From Sesamum alatum (Eukaryota > Streptophyta > Magnoliopsida > Lamiales > Pedaliaceae), in assembly GCA_034509735.1 (NCBI GenBank), contig JACGWO010000011.1:20258979-20322978 (forward strand): DNA of 64,000 nt. Reading direction: 5' to 3'. Under the pieces are notes generated by a model that was not told the origin of the DNA, ran no database searches, and worked only from the letters and a program-made list of their open reading frames with translations. Within the stretch, counting starts at the first letter, position 1. Each line of letters starts with the position of its first letter. Below, piece by piece: positions 49,501 to 62,727 of the stretch. The position numbers and the translations under genes were made by a program.

Positions 49501-50559
49501 AATCTATGTGATATTCCTATAAAAAAAGTCTTTTTTTTTTTTTTTTTAATTCAAGGCTAAAGTTATTAATCAACAAAGAAAAATGAAAATTCTTAAACGA
49601 TGAGATCAATTCAGAAGCACCTTTTTTTATTATAAATCTAGCAAACATAATTCCATTGGTCTAATTCTAGGCCTTAGGAAAAGAGTTTGGCTCTCTTTCG
49701 ATCCTACAAACACATCAAAATAAATAAGCGGAAAGTCCTTAGATTTATTTGTGACCTATGAGGAGCCGTATGAGGTGCCACCATCTCCTCTTTCATTAGA
49801 GTAGAGATGAACCATTTGTCTTTGTACTCTCCCTCACAACATAGAAATTACACAATATTTTGTAGCACATCATAAAAATTACACAATATTTTTTAGCACA
49901 TTACAGAAATTACATAGAAATTTGTAACTGCAAGTATCTTGGATTCTTAATGTTAGGATTAAACAACATCTTGAGCACATCGTTATTATTCACTTTGCAT
50001 ATTCTTGCAAAGACATTGCACACCGAGTCATCAAGTTATTTTTCCTTCCTGTATTGAGCTAAGTAAACATTTTCTATCAAAGAACTCAAAATTACTTTAC
50101 GCATTTTCTGATTCGAGAGAATCGAGACCGAAGACAAGTGGTCTCTACAACTTGTGGGGGTCCCTCTCTCCACTCTCTAACCGGCGAACAATGCTTGAGA
50201 TTTGAGAGAGAAAAGAAACGAGCGAGAAAGAAGAGAGAGAGAGAAAAATATATAATGGAGAGAGAAAGAATTGGGGAGGAAAGCATTTAAGTGAATTTAT
50301 ATTTTATTTAATTTTATTCTAGAATTTTTTTAAAATTGTAAAGGACCCGACCGTATCCTAAAACGTGTCGGACACTCCCTTCGACGTGTACGATACCGTG
50401 TTTGTTTTATTCTTTTTTTTTTTTTTTTTTTTTTATATTTTCGAACACGCCTAGGCCGTGTTTGAGGCGTGTCCGTATCCGGCACGTGTCTGACACTGTA
50501 TCAAATAATTTTTTGAAGTGTCCGTGTATTATAAGTTTCACTGCAAGCTTGATAGAGAG

Positions 50560-51430
50560 TATGTTGGCAATTTTAATTAGTCTTTTCTTGTTTTGCACTT
50601 ATACAACGAAGAAGAGGCCTTCATACAAACCTCATTTCGATGATGTTGAATTCATGAAGAAAAAGATTGAACAAGATTTTGAATGAAAATGGACTTAGAT
50701 ATATATATGAAGTTCAAGCTGCACAATGGGTCGGGCTAATTCAAGACCAGCACGGATCAACCCAAAAAAGTTGAGCCCAAGACCAGTCCTATATTGTTTA
50801 TGGTCGGATGGGTTTTTAAGTGGGCCCTAGTTGGGTTCTTTTTTAAATTCAGGCTCACCATGGGTTGGCTTGTTTGAGGCCCGGACTAGCCCCGGATCAA
50901 GCTCGAATGTGTCTGTTTTATTTATTATTTTGAATTGAGGTTTTTGTTTTGAACAATTATAATAAAATAAATAAATAATAAATTAAATCACACAAAAAAT
51001 TATAACTAGTAATAGTTAAGACTATAATAAATTACAATAATAAATTTAGATGATATTAAATTCAAAAGAACTTAAAGTAAACTTTGAAAAAAACTAACAA
51101 AGAGAATTAATGAATTAAACTATTAAAAATTTAGAAGTAGAGTAATAACGATAAAAATTTTTTACTTTTAAAAGTGTGAAAAACTACTAGAATAGTCAAC
51201 TGAAAGAATAAAATAAAAATTATATACCATACAGTATTACAAAAAAAAAAAAAGAAAAAGACACAACAAGTCTCGCCTAGGCCCGTCCTAGGTCCACTTC
51301 CACTGGGCTGGATTAGTCCTAAGTATCATTACTTGGGACAACCTCAGGCCGGTCCGACCCTAAGTCGCCCTGGACATTATGTTAACATAATATATAGATA
51401 TAATTGTATGGAAATCACTTTTGTTTTATA
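50560..51430. other. Intergenic DNA with GC-rich repeat patches
   Basis: Two patches (about 50.72-50.92 kb and 51.27-51.37 kb) rich in GGGCT, AGGCCC and CCTAGGCCCGTCC stand out from the AT-rich background and resemble ends of one non-autonomous element, but I cannot align clear inverted repeats. No gene is supported. Confidence 0.4.
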
Positions 51431-51443
51431 ATAATAATTTTTA

Positions 51444-52252
51444 GGGTTAAATACACTTTGCCCCCCTAAACTATTCATGAGGTAATATTTACTCCCCTAA
51501 ACTAATAAATGTAACACTTATCCTCTTAATTGGACAAAATTGCCCCTCATGCCTTGAATAATTATATTATTCACAATATATTTTAGTATTTTGCATATTA
51601 AATCATCACCAAGTTATTTTCTAAATAACAAGAATTTAATTAAAAATGGAGTAATAAATTAATATATATAATAGATACACAACAAATATAATATCCAACA
51701 ACTCATATATACTTTTGAAAAAGAAATTGACAATATATATGTTTAACCAAAAGTTAAACACTTTTAAGAAAAAAAAGAATAAATTTAATTTTATCATATT
51801 TTTTTATGAAAAATATATTTAAAAAAAGGATATGTAATTACTCATTTTTATCAAAAAAAAAATTAAACATTAATAACTTAATTTTATTACCGTGTTTAAT
51901 AATTTTTTTACATGAAAGTTTTTTGTGTATTTATTGTACTCATTCATTACTAATTTAAATGCAAAAAAAAAAAAAATTTAAGTTAAGTATTTTGTGTATA
52001 TTTGTTTTGTATCTAATATTTATATTAACTTATAACACCACTTTCAATTTAAATTCTTCACTTATTAAAAATTCTTTGTAGTTAGAAAATAAATTTTTGA
52101 TGATTTAATGTGCAAATATATTGAGAATAATATAATTATTCAAGGCATGAGAGGTAATTTTGTCCAACTAGGAGGGTAATTGTTATATTTGATACTTTAT
52201 GGGATAAATGTTACATTGAGGATAATTCAGGGAGACAAAGTATATTTATCTA
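51444..52252. mobile_element. Fold-back MULE-type MITE (809 bp)
   Basis: Long inverted arms of at least 300 bp: GGACAAAATTGCCCCTCATG followed by CCTTGAATAATTATATTATT on the left is mirrored near 52.13-52.18 kb on the right. Outer ends are GGGTTAAATACACTTTG and, as reverse complement of the right, TAGATAAATATACTTTG. Exact 9-bp direct duplications TAATTTTTA flank it (51435-51443 and 52253-52261), the Mutator hallmark. No ORF. Its end sequences resemble those of the 16.78-kb MULE only in general style. Confidence 0.85.
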
Positions 52253-52261
52253 TAATTTTTA

Positions 52262-54300
52262 ACTCAAATTACTAATATTTATCTACGACGATAAGTAGAT
52301 CTGCAGAAAGAAAATAAACAAATAAATAAAAGATTTTAGTGAAAACATTTTCATACCAAAATAAATTGATATCCAATATTTATACGTTTGGCCTTCTAAA
52401 ATGAACAATGAAGAGCACTTATCTTAATTGAGTGGTCAGGAGTTCTAAAAAACTCTTCTAAAAATATTTTTAAATGCTATAAAAACTTATACTCTATGTA
52501 TAGAGATTTATTAAAACTTCTCTCAACTTCTATATTTTTCAAAAATCTTACATTCACAAACTTCTATATTTATCTGAAATATTATAAATTTTTCTAGTAT
52601 TTCTAAATTCACGCTCCATTCACTGCTTTGTATATTATGTTTTTAATATTAACCTCTAATTCTATGTAGACTGCGTTAAAATATATCACTCGCTGGATTA
52701 ATTTTTTCTATGAATATCCTATCACTTTAGAATTTTAAAAATAGAAAGCCCTGAGCAATGTAGTTACTGAAAGAGAGGAAGATGATATTCTTTGTCAATT
52801 GACTTGGGTATAAAATTAATTATTAATGATAGCAAGATAATGAATTAAATTCTTATCAAAGTTTGCCTGTGTATTTTTTAATCTTTTATTCAACCCATTT
52901 TGATTTAGATAAATTAGATTGATATTTCCCATAGTTTTTATTGAAAAATTATTATTATTGTTCCTCCATTAATTTGCATTAGTTTATTATATGTTTTCTG
53001 ATTTTCTTTAAAGCGATTGTTTTTTTTCTTTTTCGGTTTATTCTTTTTCCAACTCAATGTTTTTGGAGAAAATGTTGACTCTAGTAATTATACTTATCTA
53101 ATACTTTAATAATATCTTATGTAGAAAAGTTTGGTCTTCATAAAAAAGTTAGGAACATAAAACATATAAATAATGAAATTATGTCATAGGTTTTTAGAAA
53201 ATGAGTTTGGCTTTTTATGCATAGTTTTTGTTCAATTTCACATTTGTTTGCAAAAATATTTTCTCATTGACATATTTACTTCCTTAGTTATAATCTTACT
53301 TTTTTTTTTTATTACTTTTGGAATACACATATATAAGTTATGGGATTAACATATTTAACTGAAGATAAATAAAATTTGGTTTAATTTACTGTAGCCTTTA
53401 AATTGATAAGATAAATATAATTTTGAGAAAAATAAAAAAATTGTGTTTTAAAGTTTTGAAAAACACTGATAAAATAATTTTATTTTTATTCACATTTTCT
53501 GCTCGCAAAAGAATCTATGTGCTTGAGTATACTATAAGTGCATTATAATATATACATATATGAACATACTCTATAAATGTGTATTAAATATAAATTATTT
53601 ATAACTCTGAATTTACAAAGCTGATATTTCATTACGTATTAGTAATTTAATCATGAACATCTAAGTTATCAATTTAGTATGAGATTATGTTCAATATAAT
53701 TATTGTTTTGTACTTAATAAAGTATACATTGTAAAATTGTAATTATCTTTTGTACTGCTTTTAGTTAAAATTATTAGCTCATTTCTTTTAATTAGTAAAT
53801 TATTTATTTTGCGGAAAATAATCAAACAAGCCATAGAGATAAAATAGTTATTAATCCCACGTGAGTCCAATTGCACACCTTTCGTTTTTGTTTTTCATTG
53901 CATGTAAAATAGAGTTTGTATAAATAAGATCTATGCAAGTATTTTATTCTTTTTCTTCCCAATCACTACAAGAAATATTTCATTTAACTATGACTAATTG
54001 TCATGGTTAATACTAAATAGTCATAGTGAATAGTTATTGACCACAGCCACAGTGTAAAATAATAAAAATAGTATACAATTAATTAATAAATATAAAATAC
54101 ATAAAAATGTTATTTTGATAATACAGTATGATTTAGTAAACCAAAACTAAAAAATGAAATTAAAATCAAATATCAAGTTTCTAAAAAAATAAAAGTTGAA
54201 TACCAAATTGAATTTTTTTCATTAGAGTATTGAAATTTCGATTTCGATTTAATTTGATCGGTTTCTCTAGTTGTGAATTTTGCTAACCTTACTTATTTAT
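52262..54300. other. AT-rich intergenic DNA
   Basis: No gene supported over about 2 kb. A lone CACTA-like end (TCACTACAAGAAATATTTC at about 53966) is followed by a TATGACTAA-rich stretch. No partner terminus was found, so it is a truncated MITE at best. Confidence 0.5.
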
Positions 54301-54302
54301 AA

Positions 54303-54540
54303 TCTATACTATTATAAAAAAGAATTTTTTTATTATTTATAGATAGTGATTAATGACATTTTCGTACTGATTTTTTTGCAATGTTAAAAACAACCTTCAA
54401 CTGATGAGAAAATTATTTTATTTAATTTTTTAAATTTTATATTAATTAATAAATTATTTTTTTAACGTAATGTCTTAATTTATATAATTTACTCATATTT
54501 ATTATATATTTTAAAATATAAAAAATATTTATTATATACA
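54303..54540 (+). mobile_element. Helitron-like fragment (5' end only)
   Basis: Starts TCTATACTATTATAAAAAAG and is similar along its length to the element at 62728-63001 (for example AATATTTATTATAT near the end, TAATGTCTTAATTTATAT in the middle). The 3' hairpin and CTAG terminus of that copy are missing here, so this one is 3'-truncated or has decayed. Confidence 0.55.
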
Positions 54541-54926
54541 TCCAAAAACATCCTGCCCCTGCGATTATAAAAGAAAACCTTTTATAACCCACGTCCAAGG
54601 CTTGGGTCGTTCAGATGGAGCCCGAATTTGATCCAAACCAATACCAACGAAGTAGCTTGTGCGTGCAGAAACGGGTTTGACACAGAAGGTTCTGGGTACT
54701 CGGAGTCCGACCTTACTACTACTACCACTGCCATTTCGTCTCAATTTCCCAATTCATCATTCCAACAGCTAAAACCGGCCCTCATTTTATTCGTTTCTTT
54801 CTTCTTCATCAAGCAATTCTTCTTCCTATTCTCTTCTTGCTGCATATCTATATCTAGAAATTGAGTTCTCAGTTGAAGATCGTTTAGTTTGATCGTTTTC
54901 AATCCAGCTGCTTTTCCGGATTCGCC
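54541..54926 (+). promoter_or_regulatory. Derlin-1 promoter-proximal region and 5'-UTR
   Basis: This interval lies between the Helitron-like fragment and the Derlin ATG. It contains a TATAAAAG-like box (about 54567) and a C/T-rich leader. A short upstream ORF (ATG at 54615, about 20 codons, MEPEFDPNQYQRSSL...) may lie in the transcript. The transcription start is not determined. Confidence 0.4.
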
Positions 54927-57900
54927 ATGTCTTCGCCTGCTGAGTAATTTTTTTTTTAATATCCGCTCCCTATCTCTCCCGCATGCTGTGTTTAGTTAGT
55001 ATGTAGATTTATTTGTCTTTTTGTTCGCGTTTATGCCTCTGATTACGATGTGTAATTGCGTGTTTTTGATGGGTTGGAGTAATTTGCCTGTCCCAGGAGT
55101 GGGTACCTCGTGATTGACTAGTTTATTTCTCAATTTTTGTGTTTGGCTGTAAGCTTATAGTTCTACCAGGGGTTTTCGGAGATAAATGTTATGAGGAATG
55201 AGATTTGTTCTTTTGAAGAGTTGTTATTATTGATTTGAATTTGTGGTTGAAGACTTGAGAGATTGACCTAGATGTGATGTTGAATATGCCGTATTACGGT
55301 TATTAATGATTTGGTTAACTCGGCAATTTGTTGATGTTTGGAAATTGACAGAAAGGTTGAAGTGAATAATGTAGTTTACATAGATGTGTGTGGAGGAAGG
55401 GCAAGGGCGTGTATGGGGTATTGTATGAATGATATCAGGCTTCATAAGTGGATCATCTGCCAATCTATCCTTTCTCCTCTTAAAAGAGAAACCATTTGTT
55501 GAAATGTCTAGACTTTAATCCTATTTTTTGTATTTTAGTATACACTTATTACTGCTTGTTAGGCATGCATTAAAGATGTATGTTGAGCAATTGATATGAG
55601 AAATTTGTATGACATCAAGGTAACACCATTGTTGGTTTGAATCCAACTTGTGGAAAATGGTGATGCCGCAATCTAGTATCTTCTGTCCATAAAGGGAAGT
55701 GTGGCAGATTATCACATGCTGCAGATAGGATGTCGGAATTGGAACTTTGTGGTTGATCCTCAAGGAAACAGTTTACCAATGCATGGATATTGGTAAAATA
55801 ACCATAATGCAGTAAGTTGGGAAAAAGCAATATGAAAAATAATCCTGTGGAACAGTTGCAAGGGACATCTAGAGTTGCTTAATCAACACAATCTCAGTTA
55901 CTGACTTCCTCTGCATGCTAATTTGACTAGGATTTGAAGTACGGAACTCGTTCAAACTTCAAACTTTATTTTTCATTTGGGTGAAATCCTGTCAATGACT
56001 TTTTCCACGACTGACGCTAATGCTGTTATATTTTATAGTACACCCTTACGGAAAGTATGAACACTTCAAAGTGTACTTGTTTTAGAAATAATGACCATAT
56101 TTAAGAATATTTTTATGGGAGCTGCATGTCTACACACATATGTAGTTCCTATTTGTCTGTTTCATGTTGATTATGAAACTAGTATCGTACTTTCTACAAA
56201 TTTCTATTCATTCTGACTGGTATAGGATCTTGGTAATTGTTCCTGGATATCACGTATATTTGGTTTTAGAAGTAATCTTTTTATCATTTGATGATTTCCT
56301 ATCTTCGTCCCTCTCTCTTTACAGATACTATAAGTCTCTTCCACCTATAACTAAAGCATATGGGACTGCATGCTTCTTAGTCACCGTTGCATGTCAAATT
56401 GGGCTACTCAGCCCTGGATTAATTGCACATGTACCTTACCTATCAATCTTTCACTTCCAGGTAAATGTTTAACTTCTCGCTACTATCCTGTTAATGTTTG
56501 TAAATTCATATATAGAAGCAATGTCTCATTGAAGGAGCTTTCCGTTATTCTGTCGTTGTTTGAAAGTAGATACTTGTCCTTACCAGTCATATTAACTTTT
56601 GAACTTGAATCATTTCATGTCAATGGAAACAAGGTAACAGTACTTCTGATTGTTTCTTGGAATCATTTTTGGGCTTTTTGTGAAATTAGCACAAACGTAG
56701 CAATTCTACTAATAAGTTTGGTTAGAGTTTCCTAATAGGTTTCAGTTATCCCCTCGCGGTGTGCCTTTCACACCTTTTCAGATGCCACAGGAAAGAGAAC
56801 CTTTACCTAGAAAAGCTTTTAGGTGAAGTTGGAGTGTGCATGTTTTGAGGAAGGTATGTTAGGGAGAAGAGAACCTGTGGCCCTTCTTGACCACAAACAA
56901 TCTGCCGTTTCAGAGCATTCATTAGTCAATGTCCAGAATTTTTACATGTGATGGCCTCACCTTGTGTCCAGTCTGCTTCTACTCCAACTGCCAATGCCCA
57001 ATGACCACACCCTTATTGGAAAGCAATCAAATTAAGAATAAAACATAAATTAAGAACAAAGATATGGAGGTACTAAGGTGTGAAACTTTTAAGTTATCTA
57101 TTAATGCTATTGTAACTGTGGGCACTTGAGTATGTGGTTAAGTATAGTGACTGACTTAGTTATATTATGTTTTGGTTTTGGAAAGCCACATAATATTAGC
57201 ACCATTAACAAGTGATCTTTTTCCTTTAAGTGGATTCTGTCCTTGTCCTATTAAAGGGGACAGAAGTTGCCTTAGTAAGATCACTGTTTAGGAGGCACGA
57301 CTAATTATTGATCAAATAACAACCACAAGGGCTAGGTTATTTGACATGGGGTTCCATGGTGACTCGACTAACTTGGAACCTTGCCTACATTTCCTTCATG
57401 CCATTCAATCCAAAGATACAAGCTATAATTGCCTAATTGGCTCAGTGGAGACAACCGAGTTGATATTAGTTCAAAATAAGGATTTTCGAGAGAAACATTA
57501 TCTGCATCAATAAATTGAAGACTTTGGATTATGTCTTGACAGACTGTATTGCTAGATGAGCTACACATTGAGGTAAAGAAATGTTTTCTGTATATTTACT
57601 AAGACATTATCGATGTTTGTTCAGAATAGATACTCCTTGACAGACTTAAAGAAGACGTGCATATACTTTTTGGGAGGTATGACAGGTGTAGACTTTGAGA
57701 GACCTATGTGTAGTCTTTCTTATTTGCTCCTTATATTCAAAGAAGGAAAACCAAGAGAACATTTTACCCTTCATTTTCAAACAAGTCTGATATTTGACAC
57801 ATTTAAATTTAAATATGAACAAACATAGAAATATAACAATAGGCAGAGAGAGGAGGGCTGACCATACACTTGAAAGCTATCATCCTCTCTATTATACCTG

Positions 57901-60377
57901 ACCTAAATTTGAAGGAAATTATATTGTCTTAGAGAAGAGAAAGTATGAGATGGGGGTTCTTTCCCTGTCAAATGTCTACAGATAGGACCGAAAATAGGTT
58001 GCGCTCAGTGGACAGAGTGCTGTACCTTCATTTTTAGGCTGTTGACCATCACTCCTAAACTGACATAAAAAATCCAGATCCAAGAATTTTGCAATTATTG
58101 GTGATCCTGTCAAGCAGGAAAGAGTGGATTGAAGGATGTGTAGTTGTGGTGATTCAGGGGAAAGGAGGCCCAAGATGCTTCACTCTTATGGTTGATTGTG
58201 GTCCGAAAAGGTTCAAGCACACGTGGATGTTTGCTTTGGCAACTAAGAAAAATGAAAATATCGAAATGTATTAGTTTGAATGCAACTAAAGCTGGTTAAC
58301 TTATGCTTCACTCTTATGGTTGATTGTGGTCCTAAAAGGTTCAAGCACGTGGATGCTTGCTTTGGCTACTAAGAAGAATGAAAACATCGAAATGTATTAG
58401 TTTGAATGCTAGTAAAGCTGGTTGACTTCTTGACTTAGAAAGCTTAAGTTGTGTTCTTTTGGCAAGTTGTGGTGGTCTCTTTGTGAAAGAGACTATTTGG
58501 TCTTCCTTGCATTCCTTGCTTACAGAGGATCAACTAAAATGTATTTGCAAAAATACTTGAATTATGCCAAAGAAAGTTTTGCAATTAGCATTTCGTGAAA
58601 TGCATATTCATGAAGTTCTTCTCCTATAAGGTTTGCCAGATTTCTGATTCTGTCTCTCTTCCTCTATTTTCCTTCTTTCTATCCTCTGAGTGTCTCTTTA
58701 TTTGAGAACAATACAGGACTAATGATTGAAAACTTATTTATGAAAATTAATTTTGGAATTGATACTTCTTTGAGCATTCTTTTCTTGCAAAATGTACATT
58801 CTCTGATACTGTTTCAATCTTGTCTTCAGGTGTGGCGACTAATTACCAACTTCTTTTTTCTTGGAAAGTTTTCTATCAATTTTGGGATTCGCCTCCTGAT
58901 GATGTACGTTACACTAAATCCTGATTAGGCCTTGACATGATCAATGATTTAATTTGATTCCCAGATTTTGCCACTGGAAGTTTGGAAATGCTGAATTTTT
59001 TTATGCAACTTAGTGGTGCTATACTTCCAGATTGAGACTGTGCGGACTTTTATCATTACTTATTGTTTCCACAGAGCAAGATATGGAGTTCAACTGGAAA
59101 ATGGACCTTTCCAGAGACGCACAGCTGATTTCTTATGGATGATGTTGTTTGGAGCTTTCTCTCTATTGGTATGTAAGACTGCATCTGGCTATGCATGTGC
59201 TGTATTTGTTTGCATGCGGAGTTACTTTCCTATAGATTTATATTAAAATTTTAAAGCAAACATACCATGGCAGTTCATATGTGATATGCTCAAGCTTTTA
59301 TATCTGAAATTTTATTTTCCTCGATAAAAGTTTGTTAAATATGATTTATATTGGTGTTTTTTCCCTTAATATACCTGCTTCCATTATGTCTTCCCACATT
59401 TGTGATTATTGGTTCCTGTATCATATTGTTCTCTTCAGATTGAGCCCCTCACTCTTTTAGAAGTTTTTTCATGGCTAATGTTGGTATGTTGTGTTAGTTC
59501 ATCTTGCTTATGGTTTCTCCCTTACCTGCTTGTTTAGGTTTTATCTTCCATACCCTACTTCTGGTCTCCGTTTCTAGGGATATCACTTGTTTTCATGCTT
59601 CTGTATATCTGGAGCCGAGAGTTCCCAAATGCCACCATCAACATATATGGTCTTGTGGCTCTTAAGGTACTTTACTTCATTTCTGGATTCTGACCTCCCT
59701 ATTGGTTCTTAAGGTATTTGGTTGTGGGCTTTAATGACAGTTTTGTCTTTCTTTCAGGCATTTTATTTGCCATGGGCAATGCTCTGCTTAGATGTCATCT
59801 TTGGTTCTCCAATTGCACCAGATCTTTTGGGTATTGTAGCTGGCCACCTTTATTATTTCCTAACAGTGTTACATCCGCTTGCTGGAGGGAGGAACATACT
59901 GCGGACGCCTGCCTTGATGTATCCTTATATTTTGCTTTTCGGTGTGGTACATCCCAAGTAGACATAAACATGCATATGCCCATACTTGTGCTAGCTTGCT
60001 TCTTTACAGGTGCACCGCCTCTCAAATGTGAACGTTCTCATCATCTGATGATTTGTCTTCGGCATTTTTCTCCCTGCAGGGAGATACGATGCCACAAGAA
60101 AATGTCATGCCTGAATTTGGTTTCTGTTTATCTGAACCCTGTTAACCCCAAATGTCCCACAGCTAAGCAGCAAAATACAAAAGAATGATTCTGAATTCTC
60201 TCAGAAACAGTTGCTGGTAGCATGTTTTATTGGTTGCTGATTCTTTCCTTAACCGGTGTTCTTAGACATAAACTAGTTGCAAGGTGGAGAATTGGTGCTC
60301 CAGTGAACAATGTACCTCAGCCTGACAGAACATCTGGTGTGGCGTTCAGAGGAAGATCTTATCGACTTGGTGGTTGA
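54927..60377 (+). CDS. DER1: Derlin-1-like ER-associated degradation protein (240 aa, 7 coding exons)
   Basis: Rhomboid-like pseudoprotease of the ER membrane that works in the retrotranslocation step of ERAD. Exons: 54927-54943, 56325-56460, 58830-58903, 59075-59168, 59538-59666, 59758-59918, 60266-60377; GT-AG borders and phases join to 723 nt including stop. The protein starts MSSPAEYYKSLPPITKAYGT and keeps the DER1 landmarks: YYKSLPPITKAYGTACF, the WR segment VWRLITNFFFLGKFSINFG, ARYGVQLENGPFQRRTADFL, FWSPFLGISLVFMLLYIWSR, PWAMLCLDVIFGSPI, and GHLYYFLTVLHPLAGGRNIL, with about six hydrophobic segments. The tail GVAFRGRSYRLGG retains the conserved FRGRSYRL end. It is about 25 residues shorter than many plant Derlin-1 proteins because the Gly/Ala-rich linker before that end is nearly absent. 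Exon 1 codes for fewer than six residues. Confidence 0.95.
58175..58430. repeat. 128-bp tandem duplication in Derlin intron 2
   Basis: Two adjacent copies start ATGCTTCACTCTTATGGTTG at 58175 and 58303. They differ by several substitutions and a short indel (AAGCACACGTGG against AAGCACGTGG). They are non-coding in this context, though the first copy happens to be open over a short ORF. Confidence 0.85.
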
Positions 60378-61580
60378 AAATTCTTCATCAACTCTTCAGC
60401 ACGACAGGAAGTTTTATTGTCTATTTTGATGCACATAATCTGCAAACTGCTGCCTGCAACGGTGAGCATTTTGAGTCCGGCAAAGTTAGACGTAATCCCA
60501 AATTTGATGTCTTGAGTTGCAGATGACTTTTATTCAGCAGTTGATTTTCAAGGAAACAAATCATACAATAGAAATCGTCCAGGTTAGACTAATGCAATTT
60601 ATATGGGGATAAATGTATCTGGTAAGTCTCCCAAAAATGCATTTCTTTCATGACTTCGACCTACTTTCGCTATCTTACTACATTTTCATGTTTTCTAAAG
60701 TATGTGCCGTTATTAACATTTGTTAAAAATTAAGATCCAGAAATTTGAGTTATACATCGATATGTCCTTTCACTATCTTTCTGTCCGCTGAGCTACTCTT
60801 CAAAATTAAACTATTTACATCCACTTTTCATGGGTATATAATATTTGTGGGCAAACAGCCCAGCTAGGAACTCTGATAGTGTTCCTTGAGGATAATACGG
60901 TTTTGACTTTCTACTTAGCAAGCCAAGATTGCTTTTGGCTAGAGGGAATTAGGGATAATGATTTTGGCCAGTCACGCCTCGAGTGACTAAAAAGCCTTGA
61001 ATGTTTATGTCAATTTGATTAGGGCAAATTACAGCTACATCTTCTTAAATTTAATGTAGTTATAATATCTTTTCATTGTTCGAAAAATTATAAATACTGT
61101 TTTCCTTTAACGTTCGTTTAATAACGAGCTCATTTTGTTAAGTTTTCATTCAATTTTTTATGGTGAACTGTTCAAAATGTCTTTTTGGTTATTAGTTATG
61201 TTTTATATATTTTCTTAGAATTTTCTAAAATAATTTTTTGGACTAATATTGTCTATGCATTATTTATTTTACACAACTTCAGATTCTTTTATAGTTTTGA
61301 ATTTTTTTTTAAAATAAAAAATTCAACAAGATAAAAATAGTACTTTTTACATTTTCGTTTAGGGGCTACATAATTACTTTTTAGTTGAGGGGATATATTT
61401 CCGCCTATGGGCTACATAATTATTTTTTATTTGAGGGGTTATTTGTAATTTCAAACGATGAGGGGTATTTGTAATTACCTCAAATTTTAGCAGAGATAGC
61501 TATTATTAACCCTCTAGAGTAAGTTGAAGTTTCCGGTTAGAGGGAAGCTAAGCAGGGCGTAAGTAGTACTATTTACATCA
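60378..61580. other. Derlin 3'-UTR and intergenic DNA
   Basis: Sequence immediately after the Derlin stop is probable 3'-UTR. Further right (about 61.02-61.49 kb) is AT-rich sequence with repeated GGGGCTACATAATTA / GGGCTACATAATTATT blocks, likely a degraded fold-back element like those at 29.99 and 51.44 kb, but I could not set its ends. Confidence 0.45.
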
Positions 61581-61585
61581 TTGTT

Positions 61586-61930
61586 AGGGGTATAAATGAT
61601 TCGAGTCGAATCAAACACATTATTGTTCAAGTTTGTTTGAATTATTATCAAGCTTAAAAAATTGTGTTTGAATTTGTTTGATTATTATTCTAATCGAGCT
61701 CAAACGAGCATTAATTGGACCAAATACGAGTCGAGTTTGAATTATTTGATATTTTTAAGTATATTTTATTATATTTGTACTAATGAAAGCGAGCTCGAGT
61801 CGAGCTTAAAAGTTTATCGAATAATTTTTTTGTTTAAATTTGTTAAATTTAACAAAGTGAGTTCAAACGAATTTTTATTGATCAATTCGAATCGAGTTTG
61901 AATAGTTTGCTTATTTTTTCATCTATAATC
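61586..61930. repeat. Remnant of AGGGGTATAAA / GAGCTCGAG-type element
   Basis: Begins TTAGGGGTATAAATGATTCG and contains several GAGTCGAATC, CGAGCTCAAACGAG and GAGCTCGAGTCGAGC copies, resembling the ends of the candidate hAT-like element at 33.1-34.8 kb. No matching right terminus is clear. Confidence 0.45.
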
Positions 61931-61934
61931 AGTT

Positions 61935-62727
61935 TACAAAAAGGATATCAACAAGTTTAGGCAGATATTAATACTTTGCCTTCACGAAACGACAATGCTC
62001 CTCGTTATGCAAAAAAGTCTCCCACTCCGTTCTTGTAACGAAAGATGGTCTTATATCTCTTGGAATCTTGTTAAACTCTTTGAGGAAGTTTTGCAGTTAC
62101 ATGTGTACCCCTTGTGATGACTCACCCTCCTGCAAATACTATAGTATAGCATTTTAGAGTCGGTTCCAATAATCAGTTTCTGATTTTGCTTCTTATTTGC
62201 AAGTGTTATTTTGTTTCTTAAAATTCATATTTTAGCCATGTTGTCAGTGTGAATAATGAGTGTATAATACGACCAATTTAGATAGATTTTTGGTCCATTT
62301 AATATATGCAATTTTTAAATATTTTAGCTAAGTTCAGTACGTCAACCATTAAATTTTTATTTTGCGATTTAATCGGGTTGGGACGGTTTTTAATATATTA
62401 ATATTTTTCTCATAAAGTCATTTCATCTATAAAATTAAGTAAATTTAGATTTTCAATGTCCCAAATACATGAGATGTATAGTACCAAAGTAAATATTTAA
62501 AATCACAAGTAAAAAGTCAAACAAAATAAATTGACATTTGAGATAGTGGTAGAATTTTTTTGGTAGAGAAGAAACGTGTTTTCTTCTTTTAATATGAAGT
62601 ATACTCTTTTGTGTCAGATCGTAAATGTAAATAGCTATCTATTTATCGAATAATATTTTGACATGGTGTTAGTTATTATTGTAAGACATATATATTCATA
62701 AATCGAAAAGCTCAAAAAATAATTTTA
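61935..62727. other. AT-rich intergenic DNA
   Basis: No supported gene or bounded repeat. Confidence 0.5.

Larger units (their letters stand above)
45090..50550 (-). mobile_element. Decayed hAT transposon
   Basis: Minus-strand coding remnants lie between two blocks rich in GACACGACACGATACG-like sequence (about 45.11-45.20 kb) and GTGTCCGTATCCGGCACGTG (about 50.34-50.52 kb), which resemble subterminal repeats of plant hAT elements. The coding order on the minus strand (49.5 kb down to 45.5 kb) is as in hAT transposases. I could not define exact termini or an 8-bp duplication, and later insertions and duplications (46-48.7 kb) enlarge it. Element identity is well supported by the protein fragments; the boundaries are approximate. 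Confidence 0.75.

Noticed and set aside
54628..54864. 78-codon ORF upstream of Derlin
   Set aside because: Overlaps the promoter and leader, has a Thr run and no family features; the true Derlin start is at 54927.
57995..58050. tRNA-like TTGCGCTCAGTGGACAGAG segment in Derlin intron 2
   Set aside because: It resembles a tRNA-type box A, but no B box, cloverleaf or SINE tail follows at the right distance.
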